From: Ulota crispa
Taxonomy: Eukaryota > Streptophyta > Bryopsida > Orthotrichales > Orthotrichaceae
Direction of reading: 5' to 3'
DNA: 64,000 nt
Assembly (NCBI GenBank): GCA_963920765.1
Contig: OY987247.1
Coordinates: forward strand, 15,038,471-15,102,470
Under the pieces are notes generated by a model that saw only the letters and a list, made by a program, of their open reading frames with translations, did no database searches and was not told the origin of the DNA. Of this stretch, positions 12,194 to 23,894 are shown piece by piece. Numbering within the stretch: the first letter of the stretch is position 1; each line of letters starts with the position of its first letter. The position numbers and the translations under genes were made by a program.

Positions 12194-13124
12194 CCATGTT
12201 TGGAGAATCCAATTTTTAGAATTGTGACTGTGTCAAACTTTATCTTATAAAACTTAAAAAGCGTCATAAAAATTTAGCCAAGGGGCCCCTAGTGTAACAA
12301 TTTTGAGGCTATTTTCAGAGAACCAACCAATGGGAGGCCAATGAGAGTGTTAGAGGTTGAAAACCACCCTCAACTTGGAGGGTAAAGTTGCCATTCATCT
12401 ATTCTAATTTCGTTGAAAATAGTACATATAAGATTTAAGATAATCATGAAAATAAATAAAAATTCAACCTATTTTGTTCACAAGGGACATGCATTTACTA
12501 AGCAAGTAACTAAAATAGTGCCAAAAATCAGCATTGGTCAAGGTTCCAATGCCCAAAGGGGGGAACTATTAATATGAATTATACCATACATAGCCTGTGC
12601 ATATTCTATGTTCTTCAAATGTACCAAAAAAAACAAGAGAGTACTACTGTTATAACAACTAAAACATGCTCCTACAAAAATATGGATCAATAAACTCAAT
12701 TAGGTTTGCAATTCCGAATTGTGTGTAAGTATGCAAAAATTGTGATATATATTTTTACGAGCATGGTTGAGATTCAAAACTTAATTTGATAAGAGAATGG
12801 GTCTCGAATCTTTATTCTATTTTATGAGCTTTTTTTTTCTTTTTAAAAGCTCATTATGATAAGGCATATCGTTAAATAATGTGTGCAAATAGATTATTTG
12901 AATCTGAAAGACGAAGGGACTGGAAATGCCAAGTCCCATATCGTTAAGCACTGTTGGGCTTCCTACCTTTAGAAATCAATGCGTTAATACAGAAGCAAAA
13001 CGATGAGATCCACCACGAGAAAGTTTAATCGTGCATTGCACGATTAAAAATTTAATTGTGCATTGCATTGTTAAACAACGGAAAGATTTCTTTCTCAAAC
13101 ATTTTTTTTCAAAATTTGTTGTGC
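12194..13124. other. Unassigned, with a short palindrome
   Basis: A palindrome around tttaatcgtgcattgcacg (13024-13048) is followed by a diverged second copy. No gene, tRNA or TIR pair was recognised. Confidence 0.45.
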
Positions 13125-14058
13125 TTAACCCCTAAAGGACCATTATCCTTTCAAGGGATAAATGGGATTTTGGGCATGTATTTAGAGTCAATTACTTTTT
13201 GTGATTTTTTGAAAATTTTATTGAAGATGGAGAAATTCAAAAATCTACATGGGCGTTTAAGTTTTTGTTCATTTTGACATTTATTGAAGAAGTTATACTT
13301 GAATAACTGAAAAATAGGGGAGAATTGGGCAACCAAAAAAAAAAAAAAACTGAAATTGGTTTTTTAGATTTTTATATATGTGGGAAGCTTTGAGTCATTC
13401 AATTTTGATAAATGAGATGAAAGTTATGAAAAGTTTTAGTTTGCGGGTAGGTATGGGACTCCCAAACCTCCATTCCTTTTCCCCCTTGTAGAACTTGTTG
13501 CTTTACTTTTTTGAGCTCTTTGAGTATTTGTTTTTTGACTTTTTTTTTGCAAGTTGTAGTAGACTAAGATTCCTTAGTTTTCACCATTTGGATCAAAGTA
13601 ATTCAGATATCTAAATTTTACATAAATCCTCCAATTTTGCCTAGTGTATTTGTAAAATTCTAGACCTTCAAGCATTGCAGGATTTTACGAAGTATGATCC
13701 ACATGTCCAATTTGTTTGAAAATTCTCCCACACATACCTAACTTGGTTTTGGACATGAATAAAAAAATCCTCAACTTTGCGTAGAGTAATTTTCTTGACA
13801 TATCAATGGTCAAAGGCTTCTGAAAATTTCAGGCAGTAAAGAAAAAAACTTTTTTCTTCACTTTGGATGTAATTATCCCACCCCTCAACATTTAGATTGA
13901 GCTGATTTTTCCCAACAAGTACCTCCCATAGTCTAAGCCAAGATCTTACAGTTGGGTTTTCCAAAAAAAAGTTTTTTTTTACTATTCTACTCACTCCCCC
14001 AAAAGTGGCAATTTTCACAAAGATTCATAGAAAAAGGCCACAATCCTTTAGGGGTTAA
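13125..14058 (-). mobile_element. TTAA-family A copy 2 (A2), inverted
   Basis: TTAA-CCCCTAAAGGACC at 13125 and CCTTTAGGGG-TTAA ending at 14058. The interior is the reverse complement of the A1/A3 order (the phrase gggcatgtattta lies near the left end). Flanking bases beyond TTAA are gtgc and tgcc, so no longer target duplication is visible. Confidence 0.85.
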
Positions 14059-14062
14059 TGCC

Positions 14063-14166
14063 GGGTTAAGCCCCGGCGTGAGTGCATCACAAGGAATTAA
14101 ACGCACTTAAGCGTTCCGCTCTCGCGAGTTTAATTCCCGTGACGCACTCACGCCAGGGCTAAACCC
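14063..14166. repeat. GC-rich 104-bp hairpin element
   Basis: Arms of about 41 bp (14063-14104 and 14126-14166) are reverse complements with few mismatches. Both contain ggcgtgagtgc and ggaattaaac. It is far more GC-rich than its surroundings. It begins four bases after the right end of A2. It resembles a miniature foldback MITE; no coding capacity. Confidence 0.8.
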
Positions 14167-16230
14167 TATATGTTAAATAATGCAACTTCCTACTTGATGA
14201 GACTATATTAATAAAACTATATCCACATGGAGAGCACTATACATGATGTTTGTAGGTAGCGTGCGTTCAAGCCCCTATAAGATGGGGGCTATGTAAGTAT
14301 TTTTTTTACATTTCTATAGGGCTATATTAATCTAAATTTCTAAATTTTGACAATTTCATGTACCGTAGGCTTCATTTGAATTAAGTTCTTGTGATATTTT
14401 TGTATACCCTATGGTCATTTTAAAAACACAATGACACAAATAAAATTATATACATGTAATCAAAGACCAAACACTTCAAAACATAAATTTCAACTAGTCA
14501 TATAATACTTCAAACAAGAACTTGAGAGAAAACATAAAACATGGAAAAGCATATAGTACACCTACAAGCATATTTGTAAACTCAATTTAGGATGAAGGAA
14601 AAAGTAGTGAAACCTATTAATATTCCACTTCAATCACAAACCCCCTTTAACCCTAGCATATGTCTAACCAAATCACAAAACCTACCAATTTTTTTTATAT
14701 TGCACTAGCATGAAGAAATGAGTTCGGATGAAAACATAAAGTGGACATGAACTTTACAATAGATGCATGTTCAAAACATACATGTGTTAAGAAACACAAT
14801 ATAAAGCATTTACATGCATAGCATGACTGCAGACTATAGTGGCAACTGATCGTGCAACCGGTTTAGGATTTACATGTGTCCAAAATGCTGTATGGCAATT
14901 CATGTCCTGCATTGCATAAAAAATATAAGTTAGCAACTACCATCTAAATATTTACACTTCATCAGTAACATGATTTACTCATACGCATATGGAAGGACCT
15001 GTATAATGAAAACACAAAATACAACTTATTGAAACATTATTGAAGAGCATGATTGTGTTAATCACAACATGTCTACAACAAAGTGGTTGATTTCGAAATG
15101 CAACAATATCTTTGCTAAATTTGGTTATTGAGAAAGTAAGAACTCAGTCTGCTTCCAAGTCTCAAGTCTAATCAAATGCTGGAAATCCAATTTGTCGTAA
15201 CTGGTTCAATTGAAAACATCACAATTGCTCAAAAACTAGTTTGCAACTTCTTCATTGTAAGAGCGAGTTTCGTTTTTTTAATTTTTTTTTACAGAAGCTA
15301 AACTTGTCAATGCAGCTTGGTTTCCCTTGCCGTGAACTCCCAATTTGTGTCACCAACACAATCCATGTGAGCAAACCGCCCCAACTGCCACATTTGCTTT
15401 TAAACCCTAAAAAAGAATCGATCCAATGGTGCCAATTACGCAGCGAGAGACCAAGAGAGAGGGAAAGTTGCGGAATTGGAAACATGCAATTTACGTATTC
15501 TAAAGAATGAGAAGGGCAAGAAATTTTAACGCATGAAATTTTGAAACAAGCAAAAGAGATGATCTAGCGGTCAAGAAACAGAGTTACATGAGCTGGGATT
15601 AAGTCGACGAGAGGGGAAATTTGTACTTGCAAGGATGTGAGGGGCAAGCAGGCAAACGAGTGAAGGAGCCTGAGGTGGCACATCTAGTAGCAACTGAGTT
15701 TTGGTTGTCACCTTGCGCGACTGCATTGATGCAAACATGCAAAGAAATCAGAGAAAGCGAGGGAAATGAACCTGCGTGCATAGATAGCGTTGCACCTAAA
15801 CTCTTACAAAGTCTATAAACTGCGTGCGAACAAAAAGTGTTGTTGCAAAATTTGAGATAAACCGTGCAATCAAAACCACAAAACATGCAAGCGTGCAAGT
15901 GGGAATTGCTAAAGCACGATCCAGCCCTCAAACCCCATGCTAACCCTAAGCCTAGGCCACAAACCAATGGAAGCTTCATCTGCGCGTCCAATTCTATATC
16001 ATTACATATATATCATTTATAAACCCTACAACCCTAAGCTATTGCTGAATATAGCTAACATTAATTGGATACTTGGACAAGGATCAAACATGGGATACTT
16101 TGTCATACTCAAAACATAAGATACTTTAGCTAACCATTAAATAATTAGAATATATCGGATAAAAGTGTAGATTTTGTTTTCTAAATATTGGCAAGGCTAT
16201 TGTACAACTAAAAAAATTACAATTCTCATT
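14167..16230. other. Unassigned; weak gene-like patch 15240-15990
   Basis: 14167-15240 is AT-rich without recognised features. 15240-15990 is richer in GC and has a 130-codon open frame on - (15599-15991). That frame lacks an ATG at its listed start, is cysteine-rich without a motif, and has no convincing splice partners. I leave it unannotated; it may be an old gene remnant. Confidence 0.4.
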
Positions 16231-16647
16231 GGGGGATTGGTATGTCTACCACACCCTTTCAACTATTCTACCACACCCCGGGATAAATTTTAGATTTCTA
16301 CCATCAAAAAGCTAAATTTGAGAATTTGGAAATCAAATTTGGACTTAGAGACCTTGATTTTGTCTAGAACCATAAAAAAGGTTGTAGTCTAATTGAACAA
16401 CACCCAATGAAAAAGCTTAGCTTGGAGGAAAAGAATTACTTTTATTTTTGTTTATAAAAAAAGATAAGTTTTTTCATTGGATGTTGTTCAATTACAACAT
16501 TTTTATGGTTCTAAACAAAATCAAGGTCTTTGAGTCCAAATCTGAATTCCAAATTCTCAAATTGAGCTTTTTGATAGTAGAAATCTAAAGTTTACCCCGA
16601 GGGTTTGGTAGAATAGCTGAAAGGATGTGGTAAACATATCAATCCCC
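16231..16647. repeat. Foldback element I1, ~190-bp arms
   Basis: The two halves are reverse complements (outer ends GGGGATTGGTATGT.../...ACATATCAATCCCC). They meet around 16435-16460. Inner arm phrases (catcaaaaagctaaatttg, attgaacaacaccca, aaaaagctta) are closely related to the inner arms of the giant foldback I2 at 17099-18307. It is non-coding. Confidence 0.8.
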
Positions 16648-17098
16648 TTCTCATTATTATGCCCTACCCTTCATTATTTATAAAGAGCCTACACCCATTT
16701 CAATGATGCTTACTTTTCATAAGTCATGTAAAAAATTTAGGACCAAGGTAATTATAATAACCCTTCATTCGATTGCACGTGACTATATCAAATTGTAATA
16801 GATTCATGTTCCCAAACTCAACTACTAGGATGTGGGATTAAATTGTAAAATCCAAGCGGAAGTGGACTTGCCTTTTTCAACTCAATTATTTGTGATAAAT
16901 AGGCCATTGTATCCGTAATTTTATCTAAATCATTGTTGTCACACTATGGGGAAACCATGATCGAATTGACAAAAAAACGTGACCTAATCTGTAGATTAGG
17001 TCACATTTTTTGTCAATTTGACCATGGTTTTCTTGTAATGTAAGTTTGCAAATACATTGTGGGTAAAAGTTTAGAATTTTGACAATACACATTGATTT
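16648..17098. other. AT-rich spacer with a short inverted repeat
   Basis: Between 16950 and 17035 the block around cgtgacctaatctgtagatt forms a local inverted repeat with the following cacattttttgtcaa segment. No gene recognised. Confidence 0.4.
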
Positions 17099-18307
17099 AA
17101 GGGAAAATATCAAAAATGACCCTGACAATTGGCCGTATTTCAAAAGTAACCCTCACAAATCCAAAATATCAAAAATAGGCCTCAAGCCTTTAAATTTTGT
17201 TTTTTCATTGGTCTCGCAATATGCACCCAATAGTGCCAGGGGGTAAGGAAAAATTGGATAGAGATGGGTAGAACCAATGAAATGCACACATTCATCCATA
17301 TATTGTACTATTGTTAGTATCTTTCATCCATATTGTGGCAAATTTGGTGCACACTTGGGCATGCACATGGTGAATTCATCCAATTTCTCACCCAAAAATT
17401 TTAGTGTTATGGTTGCCAAGCACAAAGTTAGGTAAGATTTTGGCAAAAATTTGCCAAGAATTTAGACATTGCTCATTATATATCAAAAGTAGGCCTTGCA
17501 ACTAAGGTGACCACAATTTTGTGCATGTTTATTTATGGGAATTAATATATGCATACAGGGGATACACCATCAAAAAGTTGAATTTGGAAAATTTGAATTC
17601 TAATTTGGATTTAAATATTTGGATTTAACCTTGAAGCACAACAAAGGTTACAATTGAACAATGCCCTATGGAAAAGCTTTGCTAGGGGACAAATCATTAC
17701 TTTTAACCTTGTTTGTAAAAAAAATCTAAGCTTTTCCATTGGCATTGTTCAATTGTAACCTTCGTTGTGCTTCAAGGCTAAATCCAAATATTTAAATCCA
17801 AATTAGAATTCAAATTTTCCAAATTCAACTTTTTGATGGTGTATCCCCTGTATGCATATATTAATTCCCATAAATAAACATGCACAAAATTGTGGTCACC
17901 TTAGTTGCAAGGCCTACTTTTGATATATAATGAGCAATGTCTAAATTCTTGGCAAATTTTTGCCAAAATCTTACCTAACTTTGTGCTTGGCAACCATAAC
18001 ACTAAAATTTTTGGGTGAGAAATTGGATGAATTCACCATGTGCATGCCCAAGTGTGCACCAAATTTGCCATAATATGGATGAAAGATACTAACAATAGTA
18101 CAATATATGGATGAATGTGTGCATTTCATTGGTTCTACCCATCTCTATCCAATTTTTCCTTACCTCTTGGTATTGTTGGGTGCATGTCGCGATACTAGTG
18201 AAAAAACAAAATTTAAAGGCTTGAGGCCTATTTTCAATATATTGGATTTGTGAGGGTTACCTTCGAAATATGACCAATTGTCAGTGTCATTTTCGATATT
18301 TTCCCTT
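17099..18307. repeat. Giant foldback element I2 with ~580-bp arms
   Basis: The left arm 17099 to about 17680 and right arm about 17727-18307 are near-perfect reverse complements for their whole length. The outer ends are AAGGGAAAATATC / GATATTTTCCCTT. The loop is about 45 bp. The direct repeat GATTT flanks both ends (17094-17098 and 18308-18312) and may be a 5-bp target duplication. The inner ~200 bp of each arm is shared with I1. The outer part is shared with single-copy repeats at 25.4-25.7 kb and 32.7-32.95 kb. A transcript would give one very long double-stranded RNA. Confidence 0.9.
17945..18073 (+). other. Short ORF with a recurrent peptide, arm of I2
   Basis: A stop-bounded 42-codon frame reads ...GKFLPKSYL....ATITL..LGEKLDEF. 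No ATG starts it. The same peptide pattern appears at 25530-25661 (-) and 32716-32856 (+) in otherwise diverged repeats. The left arm carries it on the - strand at the mirror position. I do not recognise the protein family. Confidence 0.35.
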
Positions 18308-19436
18308 GATTTAAATACTAGTTTGGTATTTACCTCATATATTTAAAAAAAAAAAAACAACAAAATCTTGTCAAGTACATGCTGGTTTTAGGATTTCTTT
18401 GTAGTAGGCAATAATAAGAGAATTTTTTATTTGCAGTGCTGTCATCAACCTTCAGTGATAAATAACTTCAAAAACACCTTCTAATAAGGTATCGTTAACA
18501 TTGAAAGTAACGTAACTAAGTAGTACAAAGCTATTTCTTTACAATACTTTTTAATAATTGAAGAGTAGACCTACTTTAGTGTGACGTTTTTTTTCACACT
18601 TCAAATCTTGAAATAAAAAGGAAAAAAGTTTTCCAAAATTAACCTTTGGTACTTCAAAAAGAACTGAATCCATTCTTGTACCTCAAATTCTGAGAGTAGT
18701 TGTTAAAATTTGAAAGCATATCAATCATGTTCTGGTCATCCAATGGTCCTTTTTGTACACATATAATAGATGATAAAAAACCACAAAGGCGAAATTGTTA
18801 TATGGAAAAGTGTCATAGTGATTTAAGTGATTTTAATACTTGCAATTTAGATTACAGCATGTTGAAAAACAAAAAGTCATGTGTAAAAGTAATAGTCTTG
18901 CCCTCACTAATGATAATAAAGGCAGTCATGTACCCAACCTCCTGGGAGGAAGAGAAAGAGCTGAGGCAGGAAATTATTTTATTTTAACTTGACTAATGGT
19001 ATACTTTAGTCTAGACCATGACCAGTGATGGGAGATTGGGGGGCAATGTGCTGACAAGAACTAGACTTTTTCAACACCTCTCATTCTCTGGAAAGAAAAT
19101 TATAAAAAATAAAGGCAAACTTAGTACTGTACATGCAACTTATTATAGTCCAACTAGCCAAGTGGCGAGTTCAGAATGATCTTTCAGTTTTATCAGGAAT
19201 CTGAATGGTTTTGAACCTCAGAACTAACTACAGTGCAGATTGTTATAAATCACTTTCCAGCCATTTGCGCAATCTTCGGCGTCAAAGAGCATCTCCACTA
19301 TTGTGCAGAATTTATTCACTAAGAATAAAGTTACTGGGTCACTTCTTAAGTCACTTGTTTGTCCCACTTTTGCAACTTGCTATGTCAAGAAGAAAGCATA
19401 AAAGACTAAGAGAAAAGCAGTAGTTGTTGTCAACCC
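18308..19436. other. AT-rich spacer, nothing recognised
   Basis: Open frames here (18700-18987, 19205-19423) have no recognisable motif and no splice context. No TIR pair was found. Confidence 0.45.
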
Positions 19437-19500
19437 TTAACCCCTAAATGCTTTAGGATTTTGGTGTTCTACACATCAAAATTTGGTGCCTCTGTGTGGA
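19437..19500. mobile_element. TTAA-family D, terminal fragment (D2)
   Basis: TTAA-CCCCTAAATGC at 19437 followed by phrases (tttaggattttggtg, aaaatttggtgcct) that match, inverted, the right end of D1 (53560-53617). It ends within about 10 bp of the left end of E2, so the other end is missing. Confidence 0.5.
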
Positions 19501-19508
19501 TATAGGTG

Positions 19509-20268
19509 TTAATCCCTGAGCGCCCATGTCATATTCATGAAAATCAGGGTTCTAGGAGATTTACAACTTTAATGCATTATATCTCAATCAATTGGATGAC
19601 CCACAAAAAGTGACCATTGAAAATATAGGAACACCTACTTAGAAAACAACTTCCAAATTTTGGGAACAAATGACAGTGGGAGATGGGAGATTATAACATT
19701 TGATCAAATAACTTGTGATGTCAAAATCTCATTTTTGGCAAGTAGTTGCTATTTAATGATATTTACAAAATTCTATAAGCCCCTAATTCATCTTGATTTT
19801 TTTGAGTAGCAAGATTAGATGTGAATGCACACACTTGCAAATTATTGAAGATTTTACTTTTTTGTAAATTAAATTTTAGGGCTTCAATTTGCTATTGCAC
19901 GAAAACTGATGACCGGCACAATTGGTGAGGGTTGCCTTGAAAAGGGTTTAGAACGTGCTTGGACCCATACTAGTGAATTTCCGTTACCACAAAGCACATG
20001 CAAGGAAGCCTGCAATGAGTATTGGTTAGTTGTAGCTTGTAAGAAACTGCTTGCCACCACGCCCCGTATGGTGTTTCACCCAATTAAGACTCTTGCGAAA
20101 CTTGTATAACATTTGGCTTGCCTTGCCATTACTCAACTTACATGAACCACTTGAACACCTTGATAGTTGTAGTTTAAAGCAAGGTCAAAAAATTAGATCC
20201 AATACCTCAAACAAGCATGTGAATTCTTGTGAGGACCATTTTGGTCCTCTAGGGCGTTTAAGGGTTAA
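19509..20268 (+). mobile_element. TTAA-family E copy 2 (E2)
   Basis: TTAATCCCTGAGCGCCC at 19509 and GGCGTTTAAGGG-TTAA ending at 20268. It is collinear with E1. An open frame from 19909 includes LLATTPRMVFHPIK, matching the E1 frame, but is broken by a TAA where E1 and E3 read CAA. Non-autonomous. Confidence 0.8.
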
Positions 20269-20884
20269 ACATTAAGTTGGTCATTAAAGGTTGTCCATTA
20301 TAGTGGTGTGACTAGTGAGGCAAAGTGCTAACAAAACTTGATACTATTCTTGAAAGTTGCATAAGCCAGCATGTAATGTTGCTCGTATCCTCCAATCTAC
20401 CTCCTCCACCTCATTTTGTTGCTATAGAGTCAATAGGATTGTCAAACCTCAATGCTTTTCACCTGATAACTTTGGGTGACTTCACTCAATAACTTAATCA
20501 CTATTGCAAGTTATCAAGTTTGATAACTCTATTAGGCATCTCAAGAGGTGCCCCATAATTCAAACAAGTTGTGGCCCTTTTTTACAAAACGTTATCATGT
20601 GATCTTGTAGGGTCCTTCTCTTCCAGGCTCCAGCAAGTGAGCAAGGTGACCTAATCTGACAAGCTCAATAACAAGCACATAAGAAAGCGCCTCCTTGACC
20701 TACTTAATAAGCGCATGTTGTGCTGTGATAGGTAGGGCATGATTGCATATGGATTATGGAGTAAGATGATAGAATAGGAAAAAGAAGTAGTTATGCAGGA
20801 AAGCAACCATAGTTATGAAGTAGTTTGTGAAGCTCTGTGAGGGGTGGCAATTCTGTGGGATGATATACAAACAACCACTTGATA
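20269..20884. other. Unassigned; a repeat shared with ~45.6 kb
   Basis: The stretch 20281-20410 (phrases gaaagttgcataag, gcatg.aatg) is also seen near 45600-45700, so it is repetitive. No boundaries could be set and no gene is supported. Confidence 0.4.
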
Positions 20885-21549
20885 AGAGCATCCGCACCCA
20901 CACATGCTCAACAACCCCGCAAGAGCACTTGGCACAGCCGCTCCGTTTGATATGCCTCACTGCAAATGTGCCAATGCCCTATATGAGACATGGCTTGCTT
21001 AATTGTAGCTCAAGCATTGGAATGTTTAGGGTTTGATGAATTGTTAAAGAGCCTAAATCTAGGACAATTGAAACTTGTTGATTGGTCAATACAAGAAGTT
21101 CACAGTTGAGGGTTTGATGAATCATTAGTGCGCCTAAATTTAGGACAATTGAAACATGTTGATTAGTTAACACAAGAGGTTCACAATTGAAGCTTGACAC
21201 ATGTCCTTTGTGATATGTTCTCCGTGCTTGCTTGTACCTACTTGATGACAATGGCGGGGCATGTGAGACTTGAGCATGCCCGTGGTCATTGAGGCACCCT
21301 AAACACCTGCTTTCAAAAACTCCAAGTTGCCTGCAAGGGCATAACATTGCTAATTTGGTTTGGGAGTTCCCCTAACTGGAGGTATATGCCTCCCCAGATA
21401 CTTGGGGGGAGGTTTTAGTTTAAGATCCCTGGAAACTAATTGGTGAAAGCCCTGAGCCAATGGTGGTCATTTGCTGAGGAATCCTCATATTAGGGGAGGA
21501 AAAGGGACCCCCAAGAAAGGGTTAACAATGTTATGGGTGTGGATGCTCT
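20885..21549. mobile_element. TIR element family M copy 1 (AGAGCATCCGCACC ends)
   Basis: The left end AGAGCATCCGCACCCACAC is mirrored by the right end GGGTGTGGATGCTCT. It contains an 81-bp direct duplication (21029-21109 and 21110-21190). The remaining interior is GC-moderate with short frames only. The ends resemble the GAGCATC-type termini common among plant MITEs. Confidence 0.6.
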
Positions 21550-22670
21550 AACTCTGTGTAAATTTCAAGATAAAATTATTTGAAAATCAAAACTTTGACA
21601 CCCCTAGTGTGGCTGCTAGGATGAAGTTGCTCTAAGACTAGATTTTTAACATGACATGTTGCATAGGTGGGGCCAACAAGGGACCTAGCTTCTCAATCCA
21701 AAAACATTTTATTTTTATTTTTAAATTTTAAAAAGGTTGGTGAAGAAATATCTTCTACTGGTGGGTAGAAATGCCTTGACAAGGGGCCAGCAAAATTTGA
21801 CAGTGGGTCCATGGTATTGAAAGGCACACTTTTTCCATCCAAAACTTGAAAAAGTTTTGTAACTGTTGATGCTCTCGCAGAAGATTGGCCTGCATGCGTA
21901 GGAGCCCTGCCCGTCCACTGAAAGTGGCAACCGAACAGGCTGCACCAAGCAGAGTGAAGGACCAAGCAGGGAGCCCTGGCTGGGCCCTGGCATCACTGAC
22001 CACGGAGGATGCACTGGGGCGGGCCCTCGCCTTGAGCGGCCTCAGTTGGTCTCTCTCCTCCACGGCCCATGCACGAGCATGGCCATCAACTCTTTTAAAG
22101 CGAACCATTCTAGGTCTGCACTCTTGCCCTTTCTCTGGTAACCTCTTAGAGCATCTCCACCACACCGGCAGGAGTTCATCCTGGCAAACGTTGCAACTTC
22201 AGTTTTCCATGTGGATCAATAATTTCCCCTACCTATGTAACTTGGTAGTTTAGTGTACAACATAACATTTAGTAGCACTCAGCAAGCCTGCCCTCCCTCC
22301 AACTGAAGAGTGTGGTTAAAATAAAAAAATAAAAAAATAAAAAAACTTTTTTTCTGTCATGATGAAGGTTGTGGATGATACCTGAAGAGAGGGAAAGGCA
22401 GCCTCTCTTCATGCTACTGAATGTTATGAACCAATGAGAAGCCTTCTTGTTTGAAAAAGTATATAAATTCTCTATTGTGGCTTACTCAACCTATTGACTG
22501 ATGAAAGAAAAGTAGCATTTACAAGAGTTGCCGTGCGCAGGGAAAATGAAAATTTTGCAGCGCAGGAGGGAATTGTTTGGCAGGTCTGCGCATCAACTGC
22601 CGACATTTCATCCAAAAATGTCCTTAGCACATTTTTTTGCTGGATGAGTGGAGAATCTCTTAGGGCCGTT
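21550..22670. other. Unassigned, with a GC-rich island at ~21870-22135
   Basis: 21870-22135 is strongly GC-rich and open on both strands (136 codons -, 122 codons +). It has no recognisable domain, and long frames on both strands are expected of GC-rich DNA. It could be a captured gene piece or a promoter-like relic. At 22147 an AGAGCATCTCCACC motif like the M-family end occurs, but no partner end was found. An (A)nT tract lies at 22318-22345. Confidence 0.35.
22255..22440. repeat. Repeat Q copy 1, inverted relative to ~31.8-32.1 kb
   Basis: Blocks around acataacatttagtagcact, ccctccctc and gaaaggcagcctctcttc are found as reverse complement at 31800-32090 (gtgctactaaatgttatg, gggagggtag, ctgcctttccctt). 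An A/T tract separates the blocks in both. The class is unknown. Confidence 0.5.
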
Positions 22671-23566
22671 GTACACTATACTAAATTGTGCATTTAGGTT
22701 GGCCCATACTAAATTTTTGACATTTCACATTATTTAAATATTTACCAAGATTATCATAATTTTTGTCAATAATTAAGGTGATAAACAATGGAGGAAGCAG
22801 ACACAGATTTGGGCGCAACAATAAGTGCCGAAGTTAAGGAACAAGGAGGCTTTTAAACTTGAGATTAGGAATTGTTGAGGCATAAAGAGAGTTGCATGTC
22901 CCTCCAAGTGGCCAAAGGTGAGTTATGAGGTAACTTTGCTAAGGTAACGCAACCTAAATGTCAAGGCAACCTAAATGCACTATTTTAGTGCTTTTAGGTT
23001 GCCATACACTTGGCCATACACTAATTTCTTGACATTCTACACTATATAATACCAATTGGTACCATAGTAATTTTCATCAATAATTATTGTAATAAATAAT
23101 TTTTGAAGGGCTTGGCAACAACAAAGTTGCAAAAAAATAAACTAGCAACGTCTAGGTTGTAAATCATGTGAAATCTTAACACCTAGAGAGTTGCATGTGC
23201 CTCCAAGTGGCTACGCAATGACACATGAGGTGACTTTCCAAGGTAAGGCAACCTAAATACACTATTTGGTGTACAATAAATTGTGCATTTAGGTTGCCCT
23301 ACACTAGTTTCTTGATACTTTGCTACATACATACTTTGTTGATATTACAATTTTCTTCATCAATAATTATTACAATAAATAAATTTTGACAATAAGAAAT
23401 TTGTCAATAACAATTACACTACAAAAAATCACACTAGTGACTTTAAGGCTCTAAACCATATGAAATTGTAATATTTAGAGAGTTGTATATGCCTCCAAAT
23501 GGCCAAGCAATGAGTTGAGAGATCACTTTCCACAGGAAGGCAACCTAAAGATACTATTTAGTGTAG
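22671..23566. mobile_element. Three head-to-tail copies of MITE family J
   Basis: Copies span about 22671-22985, 22986-23269 and 23270-23566 in the same orientation. Each starts with ...gtgcatttaggttgcc and ends ...ggcaacctaaatgcactatt. Each carries internal phrases ttcatcaataattatt and cctccaagtgg. They share or abut their termini, so the block is a tandem array. Further copies lie at 49539-50768 (interrupted) and 59980-60280. Confidence 0.75.
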
Positions 23567-23894
23567 GAGTTTAGCCCATAAAACATAAAAACCTAGGGTC
23601 ATTTTAACCAAGAGTTTAGCCCAAATGGGACTCAAGAACAATGCTAAACACGTGTTATAATATGGCAAGGTGATTTGACCCCTCATTGCCTCCCGCCTAA
23701 ATGAATGGGATCAAGAGCCTGGTCAATTGCTTTATGGGTTTGTGGAACTAGTGTGAAAGAGCTTCGCTTTTCCATATCTAAGAAGTTGTGAGAGTTCGGA
23801 AATTTGTTGGCAAGAGACTGAATTTGGGAATGTTGAAATTACATTTGAATTCAGAAATCCTATTTTAATTGAGAACCACGGGTGAGGATACAGC
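23567..23894. other. Spacer, nothing recognised
   Basis: No gene or repeat boundary recognised. Confidence 0.45.

Noticed and set aside
14245..14305. tRNA-like GTTCAAGCCCC motif
   Set aside because: No acceptor or D-arm pairing could be found.
15599..15991. 130-codon minus frame as a gene
   Set aside because: There is no ATG at the frame start, no recognisable motif, no splice partners, and surrounding DNA is unassigned.
21755..22165. 136-codon minus frame as a gene
   Set aside because: It lies in a GC-rich island open on both strands, with no domain or start context.
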